Shown: positions 1 to 7,085, numbered from the stretch's first letter. The stretch is 12,699 bases of DNA from Bacteroidia bacterium (GCA_025356795.1 JANXRR010000456.1:1-12699), one strand, 5' to 3'. Program-made: numbers and translations. Notes: generated by a model not told the origin, from the letters alone.

Positions 1-245
1 CTACCAGCAACATTGGTGCTGCCTTGTTTCAAGGTAAAGGTAGAAGCACTAATTGTTGTTGGATCCATAGCTACACTAAATGTTGCCGTGATTTTGCTGT
101 TCACTGCTCGATTGGTGGCGTTGGTAATAGGATCGGTAGAAATAACAGTAGGGACTATTCCCGGATCGCTATCTTTCTTACAACCCGCCACTAATACAAT
201 TAGTAGCACCATTGCCGTTGATAATACTTTCGTCATTTTTTTCAT
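1..245 (-). CDS. Ig-like (Big_5-type) domain lipoprotein, N-terminal part only
   Basis: The first 81 codons of a gene that continues beyond the left edge of the window. The start at 245 opens MKKMTKVL, followed by a hydrophobic stretch and a lipobox V-A-G-C with the lipidated cysteine at residue 22. The residues after it, KKDSDPG, are charged as in Bacteroidota lipoproteins that are moved to the outer membrane or cell surface. From about residue 33 the sequence resembles the first strands of a bacterial Ig-like domain of the SbsA/Big_5 type (T-A-T-F-S-V-A-M-D-P, then T-F-T-L-K). In this phylum such domains often sit at the front of larger adhesion-like or ice-binding-type secreted proteins, but what follows here is not visible. 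A second in-frame ATG at 236 is possible; 245 gives the better positively charged n-region. The lipoprotein call is firm and the domain call is good. Confidence 0.85.
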   Translation of the reverse strand, partial: MKKMTKVLSTAMVLLIVLVAGCKKDSDPGIVPTVISTDPITNATNRAVNSKITATFSVAMDPTTISASTFTLKQGSTNVAG

Positions 246-311
246 AATAATTGGTTTTAATGTGTCGATAAGATTTTAGTGCCGAATTTTTCAGCGCATT
301 TTATCGATGGT

Positions 312-353
312 GCAAAGGTGACCCAAGATACTTCCTAGTAATTATGCTTTAAA
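312..353 (-). promoter_or_regulatory. Candidate promoter of the Ig-like lipoprotein gene
   Basis: Read on the minus strand there are two overlapping matches to the Bacteroidota promoter. The first is TTTA (350-353), a 19-base spacer and TAtcTTGG (323-330). The second is a -7-like CAccTTTGC (312-320) without a clear -33 partner. Either would give a leader of roughly 60-75 bases before the start at 245. Each has at least one mismatch, so this is only a candidate. Confidence 0.33.
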
Positions 354-624
354 TGTTATTAGTTACAGAAATTACGCATTTACGAAAACGAAAAACTTAC
401 ATTTTTACGAATGTGCCTAAATTTCTTATAGCTATTGACTTGATTAGCCGGGCTGTTGGAAGATTCTATTGTAAAAGAAATTAAAAGCCCGTTACTACAA
501 AGAGATAGCAGAGAGCAGAGGACTATAATACACTATTTATCATTCTCACAACTTCATTAAATAAGTAGTTTCATCTTGCGTTTTTTATTGAGATTGCTCC
601 GGGCGAGGCAACCCACAATAATCC

Positions 625-634
625 AGGCTAGCCT
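625..634. repeat. 10-base perfect palindrome downstream of the receiver gene
   Basis: AGGCTAGCCT reads the same on both strands and begins 16 bases beyond the receiver stop codon at 650-652. It has no spacer, so it would form a poor hairpin, and no T tract follows on the minus strand. It may be a protein-binding site, or chance. Confidence 0.3.
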
Positions 635-649
635 TGATAAAACACAGGG

Positions 650-1081
650 CTACATTCTATCCATATACCAGTGGAGTTCTTTCTCCATTTTTTTAAATTC
701 AAAAATAGAAGTAATAATTTTTTGTAGCCGTAAAAAAGCGGTTTCGCTTTTTACTACATAATCAAATGCTTTGTGATGCATGCAGCTAACGGCCACATTA
801 ATTTTATCTTGAGACGATAACATAACCACTGGAATATCCGCATTGATCGCCTTTATCTTATCTAATGTTTCGATGCCGTTGATTGCATTTTTATCGATGC
901 CATCTAAATGGTAATCCAAAATAATTACATTTGGTTGCTGTGATAGATTTTGAATACACAATTCGCCCGACAAATAAGTTTCGATACTAAAATCTGCATG
1001 ATGAAGAAATTCAGCCGCTAATGTTTTTAAAAACACTGCATCGTCATCTACTAAAAAAATCATTATTTTATTGCTTTTCAT
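650..1081 (-). CDS. Stand-alone response-regulator receiver protein
   Basis: A 143-residue single-domain CheY-like receiver, the likely last phosphoacceptor of the phosphorelay encoded by this operon. Visible landmarks are the acidic pocket D12-D13-D14, the phosphoacceptor D56 in I-I-L-D-Y, the switch residues S89/S90 in M-L-S-S-Q, and the conserved K111 in Y-V-V-K-S. The domain fills the protein and only about 20 helical residues follow; there is no DNA-binding or enzymatic output domain, so it must act by protein contact or as a phosphate sink. The ATG at 1081 lies inside the last codons of the kinase gene (14-base overlap), which points to translational coupling. An in-frame ATG at 1063 would cut into the first strand less favourably, and one at 1111 would lengthen the overlap. 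Confidence 0.9.
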   Translation of the reverse strand: MKSNKIMIFLVDDDAVFLKTLAAEFLHHADFSIETYLSGELCIQNLSQQPNVIILDYHLDGIDKNAINGIETLDKIKAINADIPVVMLSSQDKINVAVSCMHHKAFDYVVKSETAFLRLQKIITSIFEFKKMEKELHWYMDRM

Positions 1082-4000
1082 AACCTGTTCTTTTAATTGT
1101 CTGGTATTCAATTTCTAACTCGCGGCAAGCTTGTGCACACACTTTTTCCACTTGAAAAATTAAATCGGGCAATTCATCTAAATGCTTTTTCTGACTAGCA
1201 TATTCTTGAATTTTTTTTCCGATAACTTCATACGCTGGTTTCATACCCATAATACCAAAAGAAGGAATCATTTTATGTACTGCCGAGTATAATAACTTCC
1301 ACTCTTTTTCTCTAAACCCTTTCTTCATAGAGTTTATGAGGGTTGGCGTTTGGTCAAGATAAGCCAAAATAATTTCCATCATAAGTTTAGGATCTGACTT
1401 GGTGCGCTGGGCTAAGTAAGTAAGGTTAATACTGCTAACCTGTTCTTCTAACTCTATACCTTTTTCCTGCGGCAAAGTTTCAGGTTTCTTTACCAAGTTC
1501 ATAATTTTACTATACAACAACCCTTCATCTACTGGCTTGGCTATATAATCATTCATACCTACTGCCCTGCACTTGGCAAGGTCAACTGTTGTGACATCGG
1601 CCGTTAATGCTATAATGGGTATATCTAACTTCATCACGCTTCGAATGTAAGTGGTGGCTTCAAAGCCATTCATCTCTGGCATGTGTAAATCCATGAGTAT
1701 AATATCATACAATTTAGTTTCCAATTTTTCAATACATGCCTTGCCATCAGAAGCTATTTCACGTTCAAACCCAAAATCATCCAATATACTTTTCATCAAC
1801 AATTGATTAAGTGCCATATCTTCCACCACTAATACTTTTATGCCTTTTAAATCGGAACTCAATTCTGGCATGATGATTTCCGTTTCTGCTTCCAATTTTG
1901 TTTTTTTGAAATTGAGCGTGAAACTAAAGATCGATCCTTCGCCCAATTTACTTGTCACAGCAATAACACCTCCTTGCGACTGCACTAGTTGTTTCACTAT
2001 TGCAAGTCCTAAGCCTGTGCCTCCATAGGTGTGCGCTGTGCCATCAGTGGCCTGATGGAAATTTTCAAAAATACTATCTATTTTATCGTGAGCTACTCCA
2101 ATGCCAGTATCTTCCACGGCAAACAAAATAGTTACGTTTTCCTCATCTTCTTTCAACATGCTTACATTAAGTGCTATTTTACCTTCGCTGGTAAATTTGA
2201 TGGCGTTGCTTAATAAGTTTAAAAGAATTTGATTCAACCTCACCGAGTCGCCCATGAGTACTTCTGGAATTTTCGGATCGTAATATTTCTCTAATTGCAA
2301 ATTCTTTTCATTGATTGTGGTTTCGAACATGTGAAGTATGGCCGAAACCGATAAAGTCAGTTTAAAGGGTACTTGATTAAATGTCATTTTACCCGCATCT
2401 ACTTTTGCTAAGTCAAGTATATCATTAATAAGTACAATCATGGCATCGCCACTTATTTTTATGGCCACAAGATATTCCCTTTGCTTGGCGGTAAGTTCTG
2501 TTTTTAAGATTACCTTGGTGAAGCCAATAATGGCATTCATAGGAGTGCGTATCTCATGGCTCATGTTAGACAGAAACTGTTGCTTGGATTTAAGCGCCTC
2601 TACTGATTGTTGCACTGCGGCCTCTGCCCTACTTTTAGCATTCTCAGCAAGCACTGTAGCCTTTTCTGCCAACTCCTTTGATTCTGTTAATTCTTTCTCA
2701 ATTCTTTTTAGTTCCGATATATCTCTGGCAACAATTACCGCGCCCATTAACTTGTTGTCGTTATTTCTATAGATGGAACCATTCACCAAAACATCCGTCA
2801 TCACCCCATCTATAATTGTCAATGGATGATTCAGTGCATATCCACTCTGAAATATTTCTGTAAGCAAAATTTCTGCTTTTTTCTTTTCAATAAAATAGTT
2901 AACAAAGTTAGTCCCCTTTATAACTTCCCGTTTTTTGCTGGTGGCCCGTGTCATGGCATCGTTCACATCCGTTATATTACCTTCGGCATCGATAGTTATC
3001 AAGGGATCTAATGTGGCTTCGATTAAACTCCGCGAATATTCAGATAACAACCTTGCTTCTGCTAACTCTAGCCCTTGGTTGCGTTGCGAAAGCTGTATAT
3101 TTAATAGATGGAGCTCTTCTGTTCTTTGCTTCGCATTTTCTTCTAAATACCTGGCGTGTTTTTGTTCTACATCAATAATTTTATTCTTTGCCAGCACTTG
3201 TTCTGTTACTTCATAGCCAAATACCAAAATGGAATACACCTTCTTATTTTCATCATACATGGGCTGGTAGGTGAAATTAAAATAAGAAGTGGTTACGGGC
3301 AGCCCCTTGCCATTTAAGAAATTAATTGAAACATCAGTACTGGTATAAGTTTTACCAAAATTATATACCTCTTTAAGTAATAAATCTAAGCCTTGCTCCT
3401 TTAATTCAGGAAGTGCCTCAAACAAGGCTTTACCTTTTAGTTGGCGATCGCCAAAAATAGATTGAGAGTTATCATTGATCCAATCATAGACATGCGTAGA
3501 CCCTACTAATGTGCACACAAAGCCAGGTGCATTCATCAATAGCTCTTCCAACATCAACTTATGCTGGGCCATTCTTTGCTTGACTTTCACCAGTTCGGTA
3601 ACTTCGGTAGCTACTATATTAATGCCTGTATTTTTGCCATTCGCTCCGCCCACAGCATGATACGCAAAATTAAAGTAGCCCGGCTCTACCTTCTCGTTTT
3701 CAATTCTATGAACTACCAATTCTTCACTAAAAAAAGAAATACCTGTTGCCATTACTCTATCAAGCGTATCCTTCATCCCTTGAGTTTTTAACTCGGGCAC
3801 AGTTTCAAAAATTGGTTTATCAAGTACTTCGTTTCCTTTGTTAATAACTTTTAAATAAAAATCATTGGCAAATACTACTTTATAGTCATCGCCTTTAAGG
3901 CTCACAATTGGAACAGGAGTTTGCATGTACACATTGTGAACAAATGATTCAGCTTCCATCTTCATTTGTGCCATCTTTAAATGAAAGGAAATTTTCAACC

Positions 4001-4385
4001 TAAACTTGTATGAGGTAAGTGGCTTGGTTATATAATCGTCAATCTGAACAACCTCATCAGAGGGTAAGCTTTCTTCGTTTACAACGGCTAAAATTATAGG
4101 ACACTCTTGAGTTAGTGAATGGTGTTTAAGCCAATTCAATAATTGTAAATCCTCGGGCGTGTGGGAGTAATCTAGTACCATTAAAGAAGGCTGCTGATGG
4201 TGAAGGAATTCTTCAAGATCACGCACGTTCTTTTCCACATCAATGGTGTGATAAGTATCCTCTTGGGTATATGGAAATTGTAGCAGAAAAGGGTCATTAG
4301 TAACCACTAGCACAATTTCGGAGGAGAAGCTATTGTCTATTAAATTTCTTGTGTAAGATGCGCTTTTGCTTTGGGTATTATTCAT
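1068..4385 (-). CDS. Hybrid sensor histidine kinase with PAS domains, receiver and HPt
   Basis: A 1105-residue multi-domain kinase without membrane segments, so probably cytoplasmic. Order: degenerate receiver (about 23-135; D72, K121); PAS (about 150-265); PAS (about 280-395); coiled coil (400-445); PAS (about 450-560); coiled coil (560-603); HisKA with H610 in M-S-H-E-I-R-T-P; HATPase with N box N727, G1 box D759-T-G-I-G and G2 box G788-G-T-G-L-G-L; receiver with E855-D856, phosphoacceptor D899, T928 and K950; and a C-terminal HPt (about 985-1085) with H1037 in A-V-H-K-M. It therefore carries three of the four phosphorelay steps; the next gene supplies a receiver for the fourth. The signal is not evident; PAS domains suggest a soluble ligand, redox or energy cue. 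Its ATG overlaps the upstream AraC gene stop in an ATGA, and its end overlaps the receiver gene, so the three are one operon. Confidence 0.95.
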   Translation of the reverse strand: MNNTQSKSASYTRNLIDNSFSSEIVLVVTNDPFLLQFPYTQEDTYHTIDVEKNVRDLEEFLHHQQPSLMVLDYSHTPEDLQLLNWLKHHSLTQECPIILAVVNEESLPSDEVVQIDDYITKPLTSYKFRLKISFHLKMAQMKMEAESFVHNVYMQTPVPIVSLKGDDYKVVFANDFYLKVINKGNEVLDKPIFETVPELKTQGMKDTLDRVMATGISFFSEELVVHRIENEKVEPGYFNFAYHAVGGANGKNTGINIVATEVTELVKVKQRMAQHKLMLEELLMNAPGFVCTLVGSTHVYDWINDNSQSIFGDRQLKGKALFEALPELKEQGLDLLLKEVYNFGKTYTSTDVSINFLNGKGLPVTTSYFNFTYQPMYDENKKVYSILVFGYEVTEQVLAKNKIIDVEQKHARYLEENAKQRTEELHLLNIQLSQRNQGLELAEARLLSEYSRSLIEATLDPLITIDAEGNITDVNDAMTRATSKKREVIKGTNFVNYFIEKKKAEILLTEIFQSGYALNHPLTIIDGVMTDVLVNGSIYRNNDNKLMGAVIVARDISELKRIEKELTESKELAEKATVLAENAKSRAEAAVQQSVEALKSKQQFLSNMSHEIRTPMNAIIGFTKVILKTELTAKQREYLVAIKISGDAMIVLINDILDLAKVDAGKMTFNQVPFKLTLSVSAILHMFETTINEKNLQLEKYYDPKIPEVLMGDSVRLNQILLNLLSNAIKFTSEGKIALNVSMLKEDEENVTILFAVEDTGIGVAHDKIDSIFENFHQATDGTAHTYGGTGLGLAIVKQLVQSQGGVIAVTSKLGEGSIFSFTLNFKKTKLEAETEIIMPELSSDLKGIKVLVVEDMALNQLLMKSILDDFGFEREIASDGKACIEKLETKLYDIILMDLHMPEMNGFEATTYIRSVMKLDIPIIALTADVTTVDLAKCRAVGMNDYIAKPVDEGLLYSKIMNLVKKPETLPQEKGIELEEQVSSINLTYLAQRTKSDPKLMMEIILAYLDQTPTLINSMKKGFREKEWKLLYSAVHKMIPSFGIMGMKPAYEVIGKKIQEYASQKKHLDELPDLIFQVEKVCAQACRELEIEYQTIKRTGYEKQ

Positions 4386-4972
4386 TGTAAATGTGGAGTT
4401 CCATTAACATTGCCTATATCATCTAAAGGCGTTCGCGTCTTTTCTTTTAAGTGTTTAAACTGAGAAGGAGAAAGACCCGTAACTTTTTTAAATTGATTAG
4501 ATAAATGAGCAACGCTACTATAATGTAACTTGTAGGATATTTCAGTAAGATTGTGCTCACCATAAATAATTAACTCTTTTATTCTCTCAATTTTATGAAG
4601 AATGATAAATTGCGTAATGGTTGTGCCTTGTACCTCGGTGAACAAATTTGAAAGGTACGTGTAATCGTGTTTAAGTTTTTCGCTTACATAATCAGAAAAA
4701 TTTACCTTAATATCTTCATCCGAATAATGGATCATTTGTATGATGAGGCTTTTAATTCGTTCAATGAGTACTCCCCTCTTATCGTCCATCAACTCAAAAC
4801 CAGCTTGGCGCAAGCCTTCTCTGAGTGCATCTGTTTGCGAGGGAGTAAGCACTTCCATTACTTCCACTTCCCCCAGCTCAACAAAGACAAAATGTAGGCC
4901 AAGTTTCTTCAATTCTTCTTTCACAGCAATTTTACAATGATTGCTAAGCATATATTTAATAAACAGCTTCAT
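4382..4972 (-). CDS. AraC-family regulator with a small alpha/beta N-terminal domain
   Basis: A 196-residue protein and first gene of the signalling operon. The C-terminal part (about 90-175) is an AraC-type double helix-turn-helix: first HTH about 93-117, second about 141-168, with the usual A-H-L-S-N-Q-F-K-K-V-T-G-L-S-P signature. The first 62 residues do not form the usual cupin sensor; they read strand-helix-strand-helix-strand (MKLFIKYM, then KIAVKEELKKLG, then HFVFVELGEVEVME) and resemble a ferredoxin-like or heavy-metal-associated (HMA) domain, with S10-x-x-C13 where HMA has C-x-x-C. That resemblance is my inference. There is no receiver domain, so any link to the downstream kinase would be indirect. 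It overlaps the kinase gene by four bases (ATGA), which indicates coupled translation. The DNA-binding call is strong; the target genes are unknown. Confidence 0.9.
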   Translation of the reverse strand: MKLFIKYMLSNHCKIAVKEELKKLGLHFVFVELGEVEVMEVLTPSQTDALREGLRQAGFELMDDKRGVLIERIKSLIIQMIHYSDEDIKVNFSDYVSEKLKHDYTYLSNLFTEVQGTTITQFIILHKIERIKELIIYGEHNLTEISYKLHYSSVAHLSNQFKKVTGLSPSQFKHLKEKTRTPLDDIGNVNGTPHLQ

Positions 4973-5009
4973 TGAGAGTTTAATCAGGTAATTCGCGAAG
5001 GTGAGAAAT

Positions 5010-5041
5010 CAAAAGCACTAAAAGATTATGGAACAAACAAA
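5010..5041 (-). promoter_or_regulatory. Candidate promoter of the AraC-kinase-receiver operon
   Basis: On the minus strand, TTTG (5038-5041) is followed after 20 bases by TGctTTTG (5010-5017), which matches the Bacteroidota -7 TAnnTTTG at all but one fixed position. Transcription would begin about 30 bases before the AraC ATG at 4972. A second TTTG at 5034-5037 has a less suitable 16-base spacer. Confidence 0.42.
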
Positions 5042-5189
5042 AAAAGTTACAAGTTTTACTCTGTGTCTACCTCATTAATGGGTTATTCATTAAGTTAAGT
5101 AGATTAAATGGCTTGAACAGGCTTTAGTATAGTACTTATTTAATGATTGACTTCTCAAATATCAGAAATTGCTTATCACTTCTTACAAG

Positions 5190-5207
5190 ATGGCTAATAT
5201 TGGCCCA
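5190..5207 (-). terminator. Weak hairpin after the stress operon
   Basis: An imperfect inverted repeat (ATGGC and GCCCAT with one bulged base) lies about 25 bases beyond the stop codon of the SHOCT gene in the direction of transcription. The stem is only five pairs and no T run follows, so it is a poor intrinsic terminator and may be chance. Confidence 0.2.
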
Positions 5208-5231
5208 TATATAAAGAAAGTTTGACCTGTA

Positions 5232-5483
5232 TCAATCTCTAGGAATTGTAAAAGAGGAAGATTTTTTAGAAACACCATTATCCATTACTTTTTTCATTTC
5301 GTGAAATTTCTCTTCTGATATTTCACCGGCAGCAAAACGTTTCTTTAAAATATTGATAGGTGAATCCCTTCTTTTTCTTTGGCCTGGTATATCATAAGGC
5401 GTAGCAAAAATCCAGATGAGTAGAATAACCCATATAAACCACCATATCGGGTGCATGCCTAAATAATAGGTATCATAGATCAT
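5232..5483 (-). CDS. Small membrane protein with a C-terminal SHOCT domain
   Basis: An 83-residue protein, last gene of the four-gene stress operon. One membrane segment (about residues 12-27, rich in I, W and L) is followed by a short linker A-T-P-Y-D-I-P-G and a SHOCT-type helical motif at about 42-68 (I-N-I-L-K-K-R-F-A-A-G-E-I-S-E-E-K-F). SHOCT domains are short oligomerisation or membrane-associated modules; no enzymatic role is known. I chose the ATG at 5483, eight bases after the Dps stop codon, because M-I-Y-D-T-Y-Y makes a compact N-terminus. An in-frame ATG at 5519 would add twelve residues but overlap the Dps gene by 28 bases. The domain call is good; the function is unknown beyond the link to the metal-storage neighbours. 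Confidence 0.75.
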   Translation of the reverse strand: MIYDTYYLGMHPIWWFIWVILLIWIFATPYDIPGQRKRRDSPINILKKRFAAGEISEEKFHEMKKVMDNGVSKKSSSFTIPRD

Positions 5484-5491
5484 AACACTAT

Positions 5492-5974
5492 TTAATTTAA
5501 GTGTGCTCGTAAAAGCCATGCCATCTTTTCATGCCTTTCTAATAAACAAATAGTGAAGTGACTTGAGCACACATCTTTATAGTCATTGGCAAAACGGTGA
5601 ATATTCTCATGGCAATAAATAATGATACTTTCGTGATCTGCCAACAATTCGCTTATGAATGTAGTGCTATCATTTTTATCTTCTCTTTTTTCAGAAAGAT
5701 GAGTGAGTTCTAAAAACGATTTTAACGTACTCGAGCTGTAATGGCCTAACGAACGAATGCGCTCCGCCACATCATCTATAATTTGATGCAGTTGTTCGAA
5801 CTGAACCTCAAAAAATTTATGCTTCTCATAAAAATCCGCGCCCTCTACATTCCAATGTGCATTTTTAGTTTTTGTGAAAAGTATATATTCATCTGATAAT
5901 AGTTTGGCAAGGTCTAATGCTACCGCTTGGTGGTGTGTATTGATTGTTGCGATGGTGGGTATCATGTTGATCAT
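5492..5974 (-). CDS. dps: Dps-family ferritin-like DNA-protection protein
   Basis: A 160-residue four-helix ferritin-like protein of the Dps family, the usual length. Such proteins assemble as dodecamers that oxidise Fe(II) with peroxide, store the iron and shield DNA. The inter-subunit ferroxidase ligands line up with E. coli Dps: H40 in A-H-W-N-V, H52, E56 (Asp in E. coli), D67 and E71 in D-D-V-A-E-R. There is no lysine-rich N-terminal tail, so direct DNA binding of the E. coli kind is not assured. It lies 31 bases after the BON gene and 8 bases before the SHOCT gene in one direction, so it is probably co-transcribed with them and with the copper-storage gene. An in-frame ATG at 5965 is an alternative start. 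The family call is firm; the symbol is used in the family sense. Confidence 0.92.
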   Translation of the reverse strand: MINMIPTIATINTHHQAVALDLAKLLSDEYILFTKTKNAHWNVEGADFYEKHKFFEVQFEQLHQIIDDVAERIRSLGHYSSSTLKSFLELTHLSEKREDKNDSTTFISELLADHESIIIYCHENIHRFANDYKDVCSSHFTICLLERHEKMAWLLRAHLN

Positions 5975-6005
5975 AAGTTAATATTCTTTTTGCCGTTGAG
6001 TTTCT

Positions 6006-6668
6006 TCAATTTTCATCTTCTATTACCAATTCATTATCTACATTCCATACACCAGGTGCATTCCAAGCGATACGCCCGGCTTCTTGCTTTTGATACCATG
6101 AATTGACCGTGCCATTAAGGGTAACTTTTGTACCCATTACCACTACATCTATATTTCGATTATCAATTGCCCAATTTCTATCCAATGCTTCTTCAATTAG
6201 TTTTTTCTCTATAGCATCCTCACTTTCTGCTTTAATACTTATATTATTGGTAACACCCTTTACACCATCCAAATTCGCAATCGCTTTTTGGGCTGCTTCT
6301 TTTTGATAATTCCAAGACAGTTCACCAGACAAAGAAATCCATCCATTTTCGACTTTTACTTTCACTCTATTTTGAGGCACTTCCCAATTCCATTCTAACG
6401 CACGTAATATCTCAGTTGCAATTTCATGATCATCTTTCTTTTCTGCTGGGCCAAACTTTACTTCAATTTTTTCTACTACTGCTTTTACACCTATTACATT
6501 TTTAGTTGCTTCCTCCGCTCCAAGTTTTTTTGTGTAGCTATCTACTGCGCCTGTTAGTGTTACTACACCATCTTTTACAATAACACCAATTTCAGCAGCA
6601 CTCAAAAGAGGCTCCCATTTAATAGCATCTTGCACATTTTTTTGTAAAACTTCATTTGACTGTGCCAT
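6006..6668 (-). CDS. Triple BON-domain protein
   Basis: A 220-residue protein made almost wholly of three BON domains, at about residues 5-72, 81-148 and 152-218. Each has the helix-strand-helix-strand pattern with a central G-x-V-x-L-x-G-x-V-type turn: G34-V-V-T-L-T-G-A-V, G109-W-I-S-L-S-G-E-L and K181-V-T-L-N-G-T-V. BON domains bind phospholipid or act as scaffolds; the best-known examples (OsmY) are periplasmic stress proteins with two domains. This one starts MAQSNEVLQK with no signal peptide, so it is predicted to stay in the cytoplasm. It follows the copper-storage gene after 51 bases and precedes dps by 31 bases. The A-rich leader before the ATG is the normal initiation context in this phylum. 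Confidence 0.9.
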   Translation of the reverse strand: MAQSNEVLQKNVQDAIKWEPLLSAAEIGVIVKDGVVTLTGAVDSYTKKLGAEEATKNVIGVKAVVEKIEVKFGPAEKKDDHEIATEILRALEWNWEVPQNRVKVKVENGWISLSGELSWNYQKEAAQKAIANLDGVKGVTNNISIKAESEDAIEKKLIEEALDRNWAIDNRNIDVVVMGTKVTLNGTVNSWYQKQEAGRIAWNAPGVWNVDNELVIEDEN

Positions 6669-6719
6669 GTTAATTTTCGATTTCTTGTTTTCCAGCTTTG
6701 AATGAAAATGAAAGTAGAA

Positions 6720-7052
6720 TTAAACAGCAACGGTGGCGAAATCTTGGCACATGTCTGCGCACTTTTTGCACGCCTCAGCACACTGTTTACAACTAGGGTT
6801 GTGAGCGGAATGTTTAGCACATTCAGACGAACAAATAGTACAAACCTGAGCACACAAAAGATGTAAGTCATTACTAAACTGAGAATTTCTGGCATCCAGT
6901 TTTAAGCAGACAGCACAAACTTCAACACAATCGCGACACACCAAAATACATTCTTGATTACCCGTTTTAATACAATCGGCAATACATTGTTCACACGCTA
7001 CTAGGCAGGCGTAACATGCTTCCATACAATTTTTAAGATTTTTCATTCTCAT
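6720..7052 (-). CDS. Cytosolic four-helix-bundle copper-storage-type protein (Csp, DUF326)
   Basis: A 110-residue protein with 20 cysteines. They follow a helical C-x3-C-x2-C rhythm in four blocks: residues 9-27 (six), 35-49 (five), 67-78 (four) and 88-102 (five). This is the pattern of Csp copper-storage proteins, in which cysteines line the core of a four-helix bundle and hold many Cu(I) ions. There is no twin-arginine or Sec signal, so it corresponds to the cytosolic (Csp3-like) type and not the exported Csp1 type. It is the promoter-proximal gene of an operon with BON, Dps and SHOCT genes, and is divergent from phosphoglycerate mutase. M1 and M3 are both plausible starts. The copper ligand role is known for the family; binding of another soft metal cannot be excluded. 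Confidence 0.92.
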   Translation of the reverse strand: MRMKNLKNCMEACYACLVACEQCIADCIKTGNQECILVCRDCVEVCAVCLKLDARNSQFSNDLHLLCAQVCTICSSECAKHSAHNPSCKQCAEACKKCADMCQDFATVAV

Positions 7053-7077
7053 AATAGCGAAAGAAGTTTCTCTGAAA

Positions 7078-7085
7078 CAAAGGTT
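7078..7085 (-). promoter_or_regulatory. Possible -7 element of the copper-storage operon
   Basis: On the minus strand AAccTTTG matches TAnnTTTG with one change and lies 25 bases before the ATG at 7052. No clear TTTG stands 19-21 bases upstream, so support is weak. A 5-bp inverted repeat GTTTC-tct-GAAAC overlaps the expected transcription start. Confidence 0.27.

Larger units (their letters stand above)
246..649. other. 404-base intergenic region without a recognisable gene
   Basis: This lies between the lipoprotein start and the end of the receiver gene, both on the minus strand. No convincing reading frame or RNA gene was seen. It holds the candidate lipoprotein promoter near 312-353, an exact 10-base palindrome AGGCTAGCCT at 625-634, sixteen bases past the receiver stop codon, and a weak 5-bp inverted repeat ACATT/AATGT at 399-414. 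No run of T on the minus strand marks an intrinsic terminator for the signalling operon. Confidence 0.6.

Noticed and set aside
13..279. 88-codon open frame on the plus strand at the left edge
   Set aside because: It is the antisense of the lipoprotein signal peptide and Ig-like domain, whose lipobox and domain pattern are clear on the minus strand.
449..491. CGGGCT/AGCCCG pairing as a structured RNA or terminator
   Set aside because: The 6-bp stem encloses a 31-base loop with no further pairing and no T run, so it is not distinguishable from chance.
2440..2772. 110-codon plus-strand open frame inside the kinase gene
   Set aside because: It lies opposite the HisKA and third PAS region, shows no domain or start context of its own, and is best explained as a shadow of the kinase.
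5028..5078. 16-codon plus-strand frame starting with ATG at 5028
   Set aside because: Too short, and it overlaps the candidate promoter of the AraC operon on the other strand.
6602..6895. 97-codon minus-strand frame spanning the end of the copper-storage gene and the start of the BON gene
   Set aside because: It overlaps two well-supported genes in another frame and has no recognisable features.
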